Positions 9,020-17,972 of a DNA stretch of 43,423 nucleotides are shown here, piece by piece (position 1 is the first letter of the stretch; each line of letters opens with the position of its first letter). This DNA comes from an uncultured Acetobacteraceae bacterium (GTDB taxonomy: Bacteria; Pseudomonadota; Alphaproteobacteria; Acetobacterales; Acetobacteraceae): NCBI GenBank assembly GCA_903877125.1, contig CAIRCM010000147.1, positions 1 through 43,423 on the forward strand. Reading direction: 5' to 3'. A program made the position numbers and the translations under genes. Under the pieces are notes generated by a model. That model worked only from the letters and a program-made list of their open reading frames with translations, did not search any database and was not told the DNA's origin.

Positions 9020-9981
9020 GCGACCGAGGCGTCCACCTTCGCCATCAGGTCCGTCGGCAGCGGGCCAGCCTTCGCGGCGGCGACGCATTCGGCCAATTCC
9101 TCCCGGTTCTTAACACCCAGCACCAGCGTATCGATCGGCAACGACAGCGCGTACCGATGCGCCAACACCGCCGGGTTTTCGCCCAGTTCCGCGCACAGCT
9201 TTCGGAACCCGGCGGCACGGGCGAAATCCAGCACTTCCGGGTGGTCGGCCGACAGATCGCGATCGATCGCCGCCGTCAGCGCGCCGGCCTGCACCGCGCG
9301 GATGCCCATGATCCCGATCCCGCGCGCCCGCGCGGCCGCCATGATTTCGCGGGGACGAGCGGGTTCGTCGTAAAATTTGAGTCCACCGGGCGAGTCCAGC
9401 AGATTGGCGATGCACTGGACCGCGGCAGGTGCCGGGCCCTGGCCGAGCACCTCAAGGATCGCGTCGGGATGGCCGATGCCGGTGATTCCCCAGGCACCGA
9501 TGATGCCTTCCTTGACAAACTTCTCGAACAGCGGGCGGACATGATCGACGAACATCGGGTACGACGTGAAACGTTCCACCGCGCCCTTGTTTGCCCACAT
9601 CGGATGCCCATCCGGTACGATGTTGGAATGCAGGAAAAACAGATCGATCCGGTCGAGCTGCAGCAGGCGCAGGCTGGACTCGATCGATTGGCGGAAGATG
9701 GACTCGATCTTGCCAACCGGGGGATTGCCCAGATTGCATTTGGTGGTGACCCGCACACCGGCGGGCAGGCGCCCGCCAAACGCGGCACCCACCACGCTTT
9801 CCGCCTTGCCGTCGCCGTACCGCGGCGCGAGGTCGAGCAGATTGATCCCCGCATCCACGGCCGCCTTCACCGTGGCGACGCATTCGGGGAAGGTTGTCTG
9901 CCCCCACAGCATGCCCAGCCCGCCGCCGCCCAGTGTCAGGGTCGAGACGGGGAAGAGCGAGCCGAATTGATGGGTTTGCAT
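9016..9981 (-). CDS. Aldo/keto reductase
   Basis: A 321-residue NAD(P)-dependent aldo/keto reductase with a (beta/alpha)8 barrel. The catalytic tetrad can be placed at D50, Y55 (APRYGDG), K81 (TTKCNLG) and H118 (LFFLHSN). The C-terminal half keeps the VLAHRYALSLPIDTLVLG region that contacts the cofactor, although the usual GxR/SxxR cofactor motif is only loosely visible. The family resembles the D-threo-aldose dehydrogenase / pyridoxal reductase branch. It is the first gene of an operon with the molybdenum hydroxylase large subunit, with a 4-nt overlap. Start ATG at 9981 has AGAGG upstream. A joint role, such as aldehyde reduction beside aldehyde oxidation, is inference. Confidence 0.87.
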   Translation of the reverse strand: MQTHQFGSLFPVSTLTLGGGGLGMLWGQTTFPECVATVKAAVDAGINLLDLAPRYGDGKAESVVGAAFGGRLPAGVRVTTKCNLGNPPVGKIESIFRQSIESSLRLLQLDRIDLFFLHSNIVPDGHPMWANKGAVERFTSYPMFVDHVRPLFEKFVKEGIIGAWGITGIGHPDAILEVLGQGPAPAAVQCIANLLDSPGGLKFYDEPARPREIMAAARARGIGIMGIRAVQAGALTAAIDRDLSADHPEVLDFARAAGFRKLCAELGENPAVLAHRYALSLPIDTLVLGVKNREELAECVAAAKAGPLPTDLMAKVDASVA

Positions 9982-10115
9982 GGACCTCTCCGAAGCGAAT
10001 TATGCCAAACCTATACCGCCGGCCGCCGATACAGGCGATACACAAAACCCCGCCGGCGACATCGGCGCGAAACACACCGTGGCTATGTTCCGTCATCATC
10101 AACGGAGAAGCCAAC

Positions 10116-10223
10116 ATGCGCAGATTGATTGCCGCCATCGCCCGCTTCGCCCAAGTGGCCGCCCGCTCCGGCGCTTCGACCCGCTTCGATGTTCTCGCGG
10201 TGGAACTTGCCTCGGTCCGCTGA
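10116..10223 (+). CDS. Possible 35-residue small protein upstream of rplU
   Basis: A 36-codon open frame starting with ATG and preceded by a well-placed GGAGAAG Shine-Dalgarno site (7-8 nt before the ATG). The product is basic at its N terminus (MRRLIAAIARFAQVAAR) and could form an amphipathic helix. It ends 7 nt before the predicted -35 box of rplU, so it would be on a separate transcript. I recognise no family, and a chance frame in a high-GC gap cannot be excluded. Support is the ribosome site and the helical composition only. Confidence 0.35.
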   Translation: MRRLIAAIARFAQVAARSGASTRFDVLAVELASVR

Positions 10224-10230
10224 AACATCG

Positions 10231-10258
10231 TTGACACCTGAGCGGCGCCCGCTATAAC
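10231..10258 (+). promoter_or_regulatory. Sigma70-type promoter of rplU-rpmA
   Basis: TTGACA (10231-10236) is a perfect -35 consensus, followed after 16 nt by TATAAC (10253-10258), five of six matches to the -10 consensus. It leaves a leader of about 55 nt before the rplU ATG. That leader contains a GC-rich CCGGGG/CCCGGG stem. This is the strongest housekeeping promoter seen in the window, as expected for ribosomal protein genes. Confidence 0.75.
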
Positions 10259-10320
10259 GCCCGCTCTTCGGTCGCCGGGGTCCACCCGGGCGGCTCGTGT
10301 TGTCTTGGAAAGTTGCACAA

Positions 10321-10635
10321 ATGTTTGCTGTGATCCGCACCGGCGGGAAACAGTACCGCGTGACGCCAAACGCGGTATTGAAAGTGGAAAAGCTGGAAGC
10401 CGAACCCGGCTCGACCGTGACGTTCAACGACGTCCTCGCGGTCGGCGGTGAGGCGGGTCTGACGCTTGGCGGGCCGACCGTTCCCGGGGCCTCCGTCACC
10501 GCGACCGTGATCGCGCAGGACCGGCTGGACAAGATCATCATCTTCAAGAAGCGCCGCCGGCAGAACAGCCGCCGCCGCAATGGCCATCGCCAGCACGTCA
10601 CCGTGCTGCGCGTCGCCGACATCAACGCAGCCTGA
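10321..10635 (+). CDS. rplU: 50S ribosomal protein L21
   Basis: A 104-residue L21 protein, an rRNA-binding component of the large ribosomal subunit. It begins [14 protein letters not shown], the standard L21 start, and has the C-terminal [17 protein letters not shown] basic loop that contacts 23S rRNA. An upstream in-frame ATG at 10297 would add eight residues without family support, so 10321 is used. It leads the conserved rplU-rpmA-obgE order, with rpmA 21 nt downstream. Confidence 0.97.
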   Translation: MFAVIRTGGKQYRVTPNAVLKVEKLEAEPGSTVTFNDVLAVGGEAGLTLGGPTVPGASVTATVIAQDRLDKIIIFKKRRRQNSRRRNGHRQHVTVLRVADINAA

Positions 10636-10656
10636 TACAAGCAGGAGGATTGAACC

Positions 10657-10932
10657 ATGGCACATAAGAAAGCAGGCGGTTCTTCCCGCAACGGGCGCGA
10701 TACCGAAGGGCGTCGCCTCGGCCTGAAGAAGTCGGGCGGCCAGGCCGTCACCGCCGGCAACATTCTGCTGCGGCAGCGCGGCACCCAGTGGTACCCCGGC
10801 GAAAACGTCGGCATGGGCCGCGATCACACCATTTTCGCCCTCGTCGACGGCACCGTGGCGTTCAAGCGCCGGTCCGAAGGCAAGGTGCACGTGTCCGTGA
10901 TCCCGGCGCCGATGGCGCTCGCCGCCGAGTAA
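10657..10932 (+). CDS. rpmA: 50S ribosomal protein L27
   Basis: A 91-residue L27, whose N-terminal tail reaches the peptidyl-transferase centre. It starts directly with [20 protein letters not shown], the mature-type N terminus found in proteobacteria without the cleavable Firmicutes extension. It also has the family block [21 protein letters not shown] strong AGGAGG site precedes the ATG. A terminator-like hairpin follows before obgE. Confidence 0.98.
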   Translation: MAHKKAGGSSRNGRDTEGRRLGLKKSGGQAVTAGNILLRQRGTQWYPGENVGMGRDHTIFALVDGTVAFKRRSEGKVHVSVIPAPMALAAE

Positions 10933-13127
<2,195 letters not shown>

Positions 13128-13136
13128 CCGCTGGGC

Positions 13137-13898
13137 CTACTGTTTCTTCTGCCGCTTGGCGACGAACGCGCCCATCAGCCGCTTTGTCTCATCCGTTCCA
13201 TGTGCCGCCGCGACCGCTCGGATTCCCTGCTGCACCGCATCGGCAATCGACATCCGTTCCCAATCGCGGATGAGTTCCTTCTGCGCGCGAATGGCATTCG
13301 GACCGGCGGACAGTATCGCGCCGACCCAGTCTTCGACCGCTTCATCCAGCGCGTCCGGCGGGACCACGCGTTCCACCAGATGGCAATCCGCTGCCTCCCG
13401 AGCGTCTATATGGCGTCCGGTGTAGACCAGTTCGCGGGTTTTCCCCCAGCCGATGAGTTGCGGCAGCAAACAGGCTTCCATGCCCGACGGCAGGCCGAAC
13501 AGCACCTCCGGCATACCGAATTTCGCGGTGTCCACGGCGACACGCATGTCGCACGACGCCGCGACTTCCAGCCCCGCCCCGAAACAATAGCCGTTGACGC
13601 GGGCGATCACCGGCACGGGCAGGCGACGAATGGCTTCGCACACACGATGCGTCAGGGCCGGGCCGTCGTTGCCGTGACCGTGCTCGAAGGTTGCCATTTC
13701 CGCGATATTCGCGCCACTGATGAACGAACGCGTTCCCGCCCCGGTCAGCACCGCCACGCGCAGATCGGGATGGGCGGAAACGTTCTCGAACGCCTCCGCC
13801 AATTCCCGCTTTCCTGCGTTTCCCAGGGCGTTCCGGTTGGCGGCATTATCGACCGTGATCCGCGCGACCCCGCGAGGGTCTACGTCGCAAAGGATCAT
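13137..13898 (-). CDS. Enoyl-CoA hydratase/isomerase family protein
   Basis: A 253-residue crotonase-fold protein. The oxyanion-hole segment SFISGANIAEM (about 58-68) and NGYCFGAGLEVAASCDMRVA (about 102-121) are clear. Both acidic residues used by hydratases are present, E111 in GAGLE and E131 in GMPEVLFG. Just after the second Glu the usual PGAGGTQRL reads PSGMEACLL, so it is not a canonical fatty-acid hydratase and may act on another acyl-CoA. It is the last gene of a three-gene minus-strand operon; its ATG overlaps the stop of the HCCA isomerase gene as ATGA. It is convergent with proB, 9 nt apart. Confidence 0.87.
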   Translation of the reverse strand: MILCDVDPRGVARITVDNAANRNALGNAGKRELAEAFENVSAHPDLRVAVLTGAGTRSFISGANIAEMATFEHGHGNDGPALTHRVCEAIRRLPVPVIARVNGYCFGAGLEVAASCDMRVAVDTAKFGMPEVLFGLPSGMEACLLPQLIGWGKTRELVYTGRHIDAREAADCHLVERVVPPDALDEAVEDWVGAILSAGPNAIRAQKELIRDWERMSIADAVQQGIRAVAAAHGTDETKRLMGAFVAKRQKKQ

Positions 13899-14506
13899 TT
13901 GCGGTGACGCAGCACGGAGTCACGGATCAGCGGCATGCGGTCGTTGCCGAAATACATATCGTCCTTGGCCACGAAGATCGTCGGTGAACCGAACCCGCCA
14001 CGCGCGATGAGTTCATCGGTATTGGCGCGGAGACGGTCCTTGTTCGGCTGCTCGTTGATCCCCGCGAAGAACGCCGCGGGGTCGACCCCGGCGCGCTTGC
14101 AGATTTCGGTCAGCACATCGTCCTTGGACATGTCGAGGTCGTCGCCCCAATAGGCGTTGAACGCGGCCATCATCAACGGTTCAAGCTGTTCGGTCCCTTC
14201 CAGCCAGCAACAGCCGCGCATGATCTTGACGCTGTTCACCGGAAAGACGGTGGGGCGATAATGCATCTTGATGCCCAGGAAGCGCGCCCAGTCCTGCTGG
14301 TCCTTTTTCCCGTACGCCTGCTTCGGCACCACTGGCTTTTCGCGGGAGTTATGCACGCTTGGGTTCACGGCATTGAACACGCCGCCGACCAGATGCGGCC
14401 GCCAGGCGATCGTCACTCCGATTTCCTTGCGCAGTTCAATCAGACTGTGGACCGCGAAATAGGTCCAGGGGCTGGAGCAATCGAAAAAACATTCCACTTC
14501 TGCCAT
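13895..14506 (-). CDS. 2-Hydroxychromene-2-carboxylate isomerase / DsbA-family (kappa GST-like)
   Basis: A 203-residue thioredoxin-fold protein of the HCCA isomerase / kappa GST family. The N-terminal FFDCSSPWTYFAVH matches the family active-site turn (catalytic Ser at about position 12). The C-terminal GGFGSPTIFVAKDDMYFGNDR is the cis-Pro and glutathione-contact region with the typical FGNDR end. HCCA isomerase acts with glutathione in naphthalene breakdown, but many paralogues have unknown glutathione-dependent substrates. It lies between a GST gene (20 nt upstream) and an enoyl-CoA hydratase gene (4-nt overlap), supporting a glutathione-linked catabolic role. Confidence 0.85.
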   Translation of the reverse strand: MAEVECFFDCSSPWTYFAVHSLIELRKEIGVTIAWRPHLVGGVFNAVNPSVHNSREKPVVPKQAYGKKDQQDWARFLGIKMHYRPTVFPVNSVKIMRGCCWLEGTEQLEPLMMAAFNAYWGDDLDMSKDDVLTEICKRAGVDPAAFFAGINEQPNKDRLRANTDELIARGGFGSPTIFVAKDDMYFGNDRMPLIRDSVLRHRK

Positions 14507-14526
14507 GATAGACTCCTATGGTGAAA

Positions 14527-15255
14527 TCAGGCTTCGACCGGCACGGGACGCGCGCGCTGATTGTACAGCATCTTCGCCCGCCGATCCTTTTCTTCCTGCG
14601 ACAGTTTCGACTGGTCTTCGGCGAAGTCCGCTCCGACCGCCATGCCCCGCTGCACGCCTGGTCGCGCTGCGAGTTCTTCCTGCCAGCGCTTGAAATACGG
14701 AAACTCCTCGATGTCCTGGCCTTGCATTTTCCAGTTGATTGTCCAGGGATAACAGATCATGTCGGCGATGGTATATTGGTCTCCGGCCAGATATCGGTTC
14801 TTGTACAGCCGGTTGTTCAAAACGCCATAGAGTCGGTTGACCTCATCGGTGAAGCGGGTGATCGCGTAGGTCTGATCGCCCTTCGATGCATCCAGGCGAC
14901 GGAAATGCCCGCACTCCCCGGATTTCGGCCCCTGGTTGGCCATCTGCCAGATCAGCCATTCATTGACCGTGTGCTTGCCGCGCAGGTCCTGGGGATAAAA
15001 CCGGCCAACCTTCTCGGCGAGGTAGATCATGATCGCCCCGGACTCGAAGATCGCCAGCGGCCCGCCGCCGTCAGCGGGCGTGTGGTCCACCATCGTCGGC
15101 ATCCGGTGATTGGGGTTCATCGCCAGAAATTCCGGCGTGAACTGGTCGCCCCGGCCGATGTTGCACTTGACGATGTTGTAGGGGATGCCCGCTTCCTCCA
15201 GCAGGATGGTCACCTTCTTGCCGTTCGGAGTCGGCCAGTAGTGCAGATCGATCAT
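14527..15255 (-). CDS. Glutathione S-transferase (YfcG/Nu-class-like)
   Basis: A 242-residue GST. The N-terminal thioredoxin domain starts MIDLHYWPTPNGKKVTILLE, very like E. coli YfcG with its TPNG active site, then NPNHRMPTMVDHTPADGGG and IFESGAIMIYLAEK for glutathione binding. The C-terminal helical domain follows from about residue 90 (TIADMICYPW). YfcG-type enzymes are glutathione-dependent disulfide-bond reductases rather than classical transferases. The ATG at 15255 is chosen because CAGGAGC lies 8 nt upstream; the longer frame to 15309 adds residues not in the family. First gene of the operon with the isomerase and hydratase. Confidence 0.9.
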   Translation of the reverse strand: MIDLHYWPTPNGKKVTILLEEAGIPYNIVKCNIGRGDQFTPEFLAMNPNHRMPTMVDHTPADGGGPLAIFESGAIMIYLAEKVGRFYPQDLRGKHTVNEWLIWQMANQGPKSGECGHFRRLDASKGDQTYAITRFTDEVNRLYGVLNNRLYKNRYLAGDQYTIADMICYPWTINWKMQGQDIEEFPYFKRWQEELAARPGVQRGMAVGADFAEDQSKLSQEEKDRRAKMLYNQRARPVPVEA

Positions 15256-15363
15256 GGGTTGGTGCTCCTGAATCCGTTTCCTGACATACCCTATCCGAGG
15301 TTGACGCAACCGGCCAGCGAGTGCCTTCTGTCAGCATTGCTTCCCTATTCCGGATGACCAGCC

Positions 15364-16068
15364 GTGACCGAAATCGTGCTTGTGCACAGCTCCGATCTGC
15401 ACGTCGACAGCGACCCCGCCGACATGACCTATGGCGATGACGGCACCACCGGCCTGCGCATCGTGCTGGAGGCCGGGAAGACCCACAACGCGTCCTACGT
15501 GCTGCTGGTCGGCGACATCTTCGACAACAACCGCCAGCCGCCCGCGATCCTGGACCGTTGCGTCGAACTGCTCGCCGATGCCGGCCGGCCGGTCATCGTT
15601 CTGCCGGGCAACCACGATCCCGTGAGCCGGGACAGTGTCTGGCTGCGCGGCGGCATGGCCGAGCTTCCGCACGTCCATATTATCGGCGTAACGCACGAAC
15701 AGGCCGTCCACTTCCCCGACCACGATCTGGAGGTCTGGGGTCATCCGCATGTAGATTATGACAATATGGTCCCGCTCCGCGCGCCCCGGCCGCGCACGAC
15801 GCGATGGCAAATCGCGCTGGCGCATGGGCATTACGAGGAAGACGGGGCGATCCCGCTGCGCCCGTCCTGGCTGATCTCAGACGCCGAGATCGATGCAACC
15901 GGCGCCGACTACCTTGCGTTGGGGCACTGGAACCGCCCGGCACAGGTGGGAACCGGCGCGGTACCTGCGTTTTACTCGGGCTCGCCCGATCTCGCGAAAA
16001 CCGTAAACGTGGTACGGCTGACGGGCAACGGTACCGTGCACGTCACCCGCGAACCGGTCAGCTGGTAG
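15364..16068 (+). CDS. Metallophosphoesterase (calcineurin-like)
   Basis: A 234-residue calcineurin-like phosphoesterase with the full metal-binding set: D11-L-H13 in SDLHVD, GDIFDN (50-55), GNHD (82-85), AHGHYEE near 155, and GHWNRP near 191. The arrangement resembles the MRE11/SbcD-type nuclease branch, but the protein is much shorter than SbcD and no sbcC follows. It could be a nuclease or phosphodiesterase. The start is GTG at 15364, and the Shine-Dalgarno is weak. Its 3' end is convergent with the methyltransferase-like gene. Confidence 0.85.
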   Translation: MTEIVLVHSSDLHVDSDPADMTYGDDGTTGLRIVLEAGKTHNASYVLLVGDIFDNNRQPPAILDRCVELLADAGRPVIVLPGNHDPVSRDSVWLRGGMAELPHVHIIGVTHEQAVHFPDHDLEVWGHPHVDYDNMVPLRAPRPRTTRWQIALAHGHYEEDGAIPLRPSWLISDAEIDATGADYLALGHWNRPAQVGTGAVPAFYSGSPDLAKTVNVVRLTGNGTVHVTREPVSW

Positions 16069-16722
16069 CCCGCAGCCGACGCTACACGAACGTGATCGCG
16101 GGCGGCTGGGTCCGGTCCCCCGGGCGTCGAAGAACAGCCAACAATGGTGATGTTGGCCTTGCTTGGTCTCCGCGCCCATGTCGAACCAGCGGATCCGGTG
16201 GGTGATCACCAGCACCCGATCCAGCGGGCCTGACGAAATCAAGGATGAGGCCCGCTTGCCGGCGATCCAGGTGAAGCGCAGCAACAAGGCCAGTTGGGCA
16301 TCATGCCGCTCGGCCAGTTGGATGGCGTGCTCCACGAAGGACAGAAGCAGCTTCGCCGACCTCGGCGCCCCCCGCTCCGCACCGCCATCGCCGTAGGGGG
16401 GATTGGTCACGATGGCCTGGCAGCCTCCGGGGATGGTCGGGCAAGCCAGAAAGTCTACCCCGCCCATGCCGTAACCGCGATCGTTCAAATCCGTCGCGAC
16501 GACCTCCCGGCCGCTTTGCTCGATGACCCGGGAAATCGCCCCGTCACCGCAGCAGGGCTCCCAGACCGGCCCACGGAGGGGGACGTTGTCCAGCAAAAGC
16601 TGGGTGACCCAGTCGGGCGTCGGGTAGAAATCGTTCTCCACCCGCGTGAAGTTGGAAATGTGGATCGGGCGGAATTCCCGCGGCGGCACGATCGGCAGCT
16701 CGTTCAATTGCAACCTCCCCAC
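15877..16722 (-). CDS. DNA methyltransferase-like SAM-dependent enzyme, probably frameshifted near its 3' end
   Basis: An open frame of 281 residues. The first 200 look like a phage/restriction-type amino-methyltransferase: DFYPTPDWVTQLLLDNV, then motif I VWEPCCGDGAISRVIEQ and motif IV IVTNPPYGDGG. The rest is Arg/Ser-rich and lies antisense to the metallophosphoesterase for 192 bp. Adding one base to the C5 run at 16117-16121 gives a normal end, DARGDRTQPPAITFV, stopping at 16082, 13 nt past the convergent neighbour. I therefore think the native gene is about 16082-16707 and that this copy, or this assembly, has a one-base deletion. The GTG at 16722 overlaps GGGAGG, so the TTG at 16707 may be the true start. 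No restriction partner is adjacent. Confidence 0.7.
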   Translation of the reverse strand: MGRLQLNELPIVPPREFRPIHISNFTRVENDFYPTPDWVTQLLLDNVPLRGPVWEPCCGDGAISRVIEQSGREVVATDLNDRGYGMGGVDFLACPTIPGGCQAIVTNPPYGDGGAERGAPRSAKLLLSFVEHAIQLAERHDAQLALLLRFTWIAGKRASSLISSGPLDRVLVITHRIRWFDMGAETKQGQHHHCWLFFDARGTGPSRPRSRSCSVGCGLPADRFAGDVHGTVARQPYHVYGFREIGRARVKRRYRAGSHLCRAVPVPQRKVVGAGCIDLGV

Positions 16723-17013
16723 AACATCCCAACGAACTGACCCGGTGCCGGGCGCGTGACTTTCCGCTTATGCCGGATCAGTTTGGATTCGGGGAAGCGA
16801 CCTGAATCGATCTGGTGCATACGCCCGGCGAGGTGCACGCCCGCAAACCAGGGTGGGCGACAGAGTCGACGTCATATCAACTGTCTGTGACGGCCGAGAT
16901 CGTTGTGGGCCAGCTCACAGACCTTCGTTCCGCTCATTTGATAGTCCGCAAGCACCACAGCAGGACGGACAAGGGCGGTCCTGTTTCGATATTGACACAG
17001 ATAGGGGGTCCAG
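16723..17013. other. Divergent intergenic region, no gene seen
   Basis: About 290 bp between the methyltransferase-like gene (-) and the TauE/SafE gene (+). It holds a short GC palindrome (CCCGGTGCCGGG near 16741). A TTGACA hexamer at 16992-16997 is too close to the ATG at 17014 to allow a -10 box. AGGGGG at about 17002-17008 is the Shine-Dalgarno of the permease gene. I see no RNA gene or mobile-element end. Confidence 0.5.
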
Positions 17014-17943
17014 ATGCACGACGCCAGCCTATTGGGACAGGATTGGGTGCTCATTTTGCAGCGTGCGCGCCGTCAGCGCACCGAACATCTGCGGGGTTGG
17101 GCGAGCGGCGGCCCAGCACGGTTGGCGTCCGCATTGTTGGCCACCAATGGTCCGCGCGTCAGGGTCGGACTGGTCGTACTTGCGATCTTCGGGTTGATCA
17201 AGGCCGGCCACGATGGCGGGCACAGTGCGACCGTCATGGTGGCGATCTGCCTGGCATCCGTCATATCCAGTATCGCCGGGTTCGCGTTCTCCGCGATTTG
17301 CGGCGCCATTCTCTTTCATTTTCACGACGATCCCGTGCAGATCGTGCAAATCATGATTGTGTGCAGCATCGCCAATCAGGCGTCGATGACCTGGGCGTCT
17401 CGACACGATATCGCCTGGCGCGGACTTCGCGTGTATCTCCTCGGCGGTGCGCCGGGGCTGGCGATCGGGGTTTGGATTCTCCTCAATATGGACCGAGGGC
17501 TTTATGCGCATGGATTTGGCGCGGCCCTCTTGCTGTATGGCGTTTACATGCTTGTCCGCAAACCGTTCGTCGTGCGCCACCCGCCAGTGGCGCTGGACCT
17601 CCTCGCTGGATTTCTTGGCGGCATAACGGGCGGCGCGGCAGGGTTTCCCGGCGCGTTCGTGACGATCTGGTGCGGTATGAAAGGGTGGAGCAAGGCGCGC
17701 CAGCGGGCGGTCTTCCAGCCGTTCATCCTGTCGATGCAGGTCGCGGCTTTGCTTGCCATCAGCCTGCTGCGGCCAGCAGGCACGGGCATGCCGGGGTTCG
17801 ATATCGCCAATCTGCTTTTTGTCCCCGCTTCGTTGGCTGGAACTTGGGCTGGCCTCGCACTCTACGGGCGTATGTCCGATCTACAGTTCGGGCGTGCCGT
17901 CAACCTGCTGCTGATCGCATCGGGCCTGAGCTACGTCGTCTGA
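17014..17943 (+). CDS. TauE/SafE-family sulfite/sulfonate exporter-like permease
   Basis: A 309-residue polytopic membrane protein. About eight hydrophobic segments are visible from residue 50 on, beginning VRVGLVVLAIFGLIKAG. The two family repeats contain SSIAGFAFSAICGAIL (about 90-105) and LLAGFLGGITGGAAGFPGAFV (about 195-215), the glycine-rich re-entrant type segments of TauE/SafE. The N terminus (residues 1-45) is longer and more hydrophilic than usual. Members export sulfite, sulfoacetate or related anions; the substrate here is unknown. A good AGGGGG site precedes the ATG. It converges on the GT-C-like gene with a 29-bp gap. Confidence 0.82.
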   Translation: MHDASLLGQDWVLILQRARRQRTEHLRGWASGGPARLASALLATNGPRVRVGLVVLAIFGLIKAGHDGGHSATVMVAICLASVISSIAGFAFSAICGAILFHFHDDPVQIVQIMIVCSIANQASMTWASRHDIAWRGLRVYLLGGAPGLAIGVWILLNMDRGLYAHGFGAALLLYGVYMLVRKPFVVRHPPVALDLLAGFLGGITGGAAGFPGAFVTIWCGMKGWSKARQRAVFQPFILSMQVAALLAISLLRPAGTGMPGFDIANLLFVPASLAGTWAGLALYGRMSDLQFGRAVNLLLIASGLSYVV

Positions 17944-17972
17944 GCAGCCAGACCCGAACGCAAAACCGCGGG

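Noticed and set aside
7790-9373. 527-codon + strand frame
   Set aside because: Antisense to the molybdenum hydroxylase and aldo/keto reductase genes; no family features.
15364-16068. SbcD nuclease with SbcC partner
   Set aside because: The metallophosphoesterase is too short for SbcD and no SMC-like ATPase gene follows.
16992-16997. TTGACA as a -35 box for the TauE/SafE gene
   Set aside because: A -10 box at normal spacing would fall on or after the ATG at 17014, which already has a good ribosome site.
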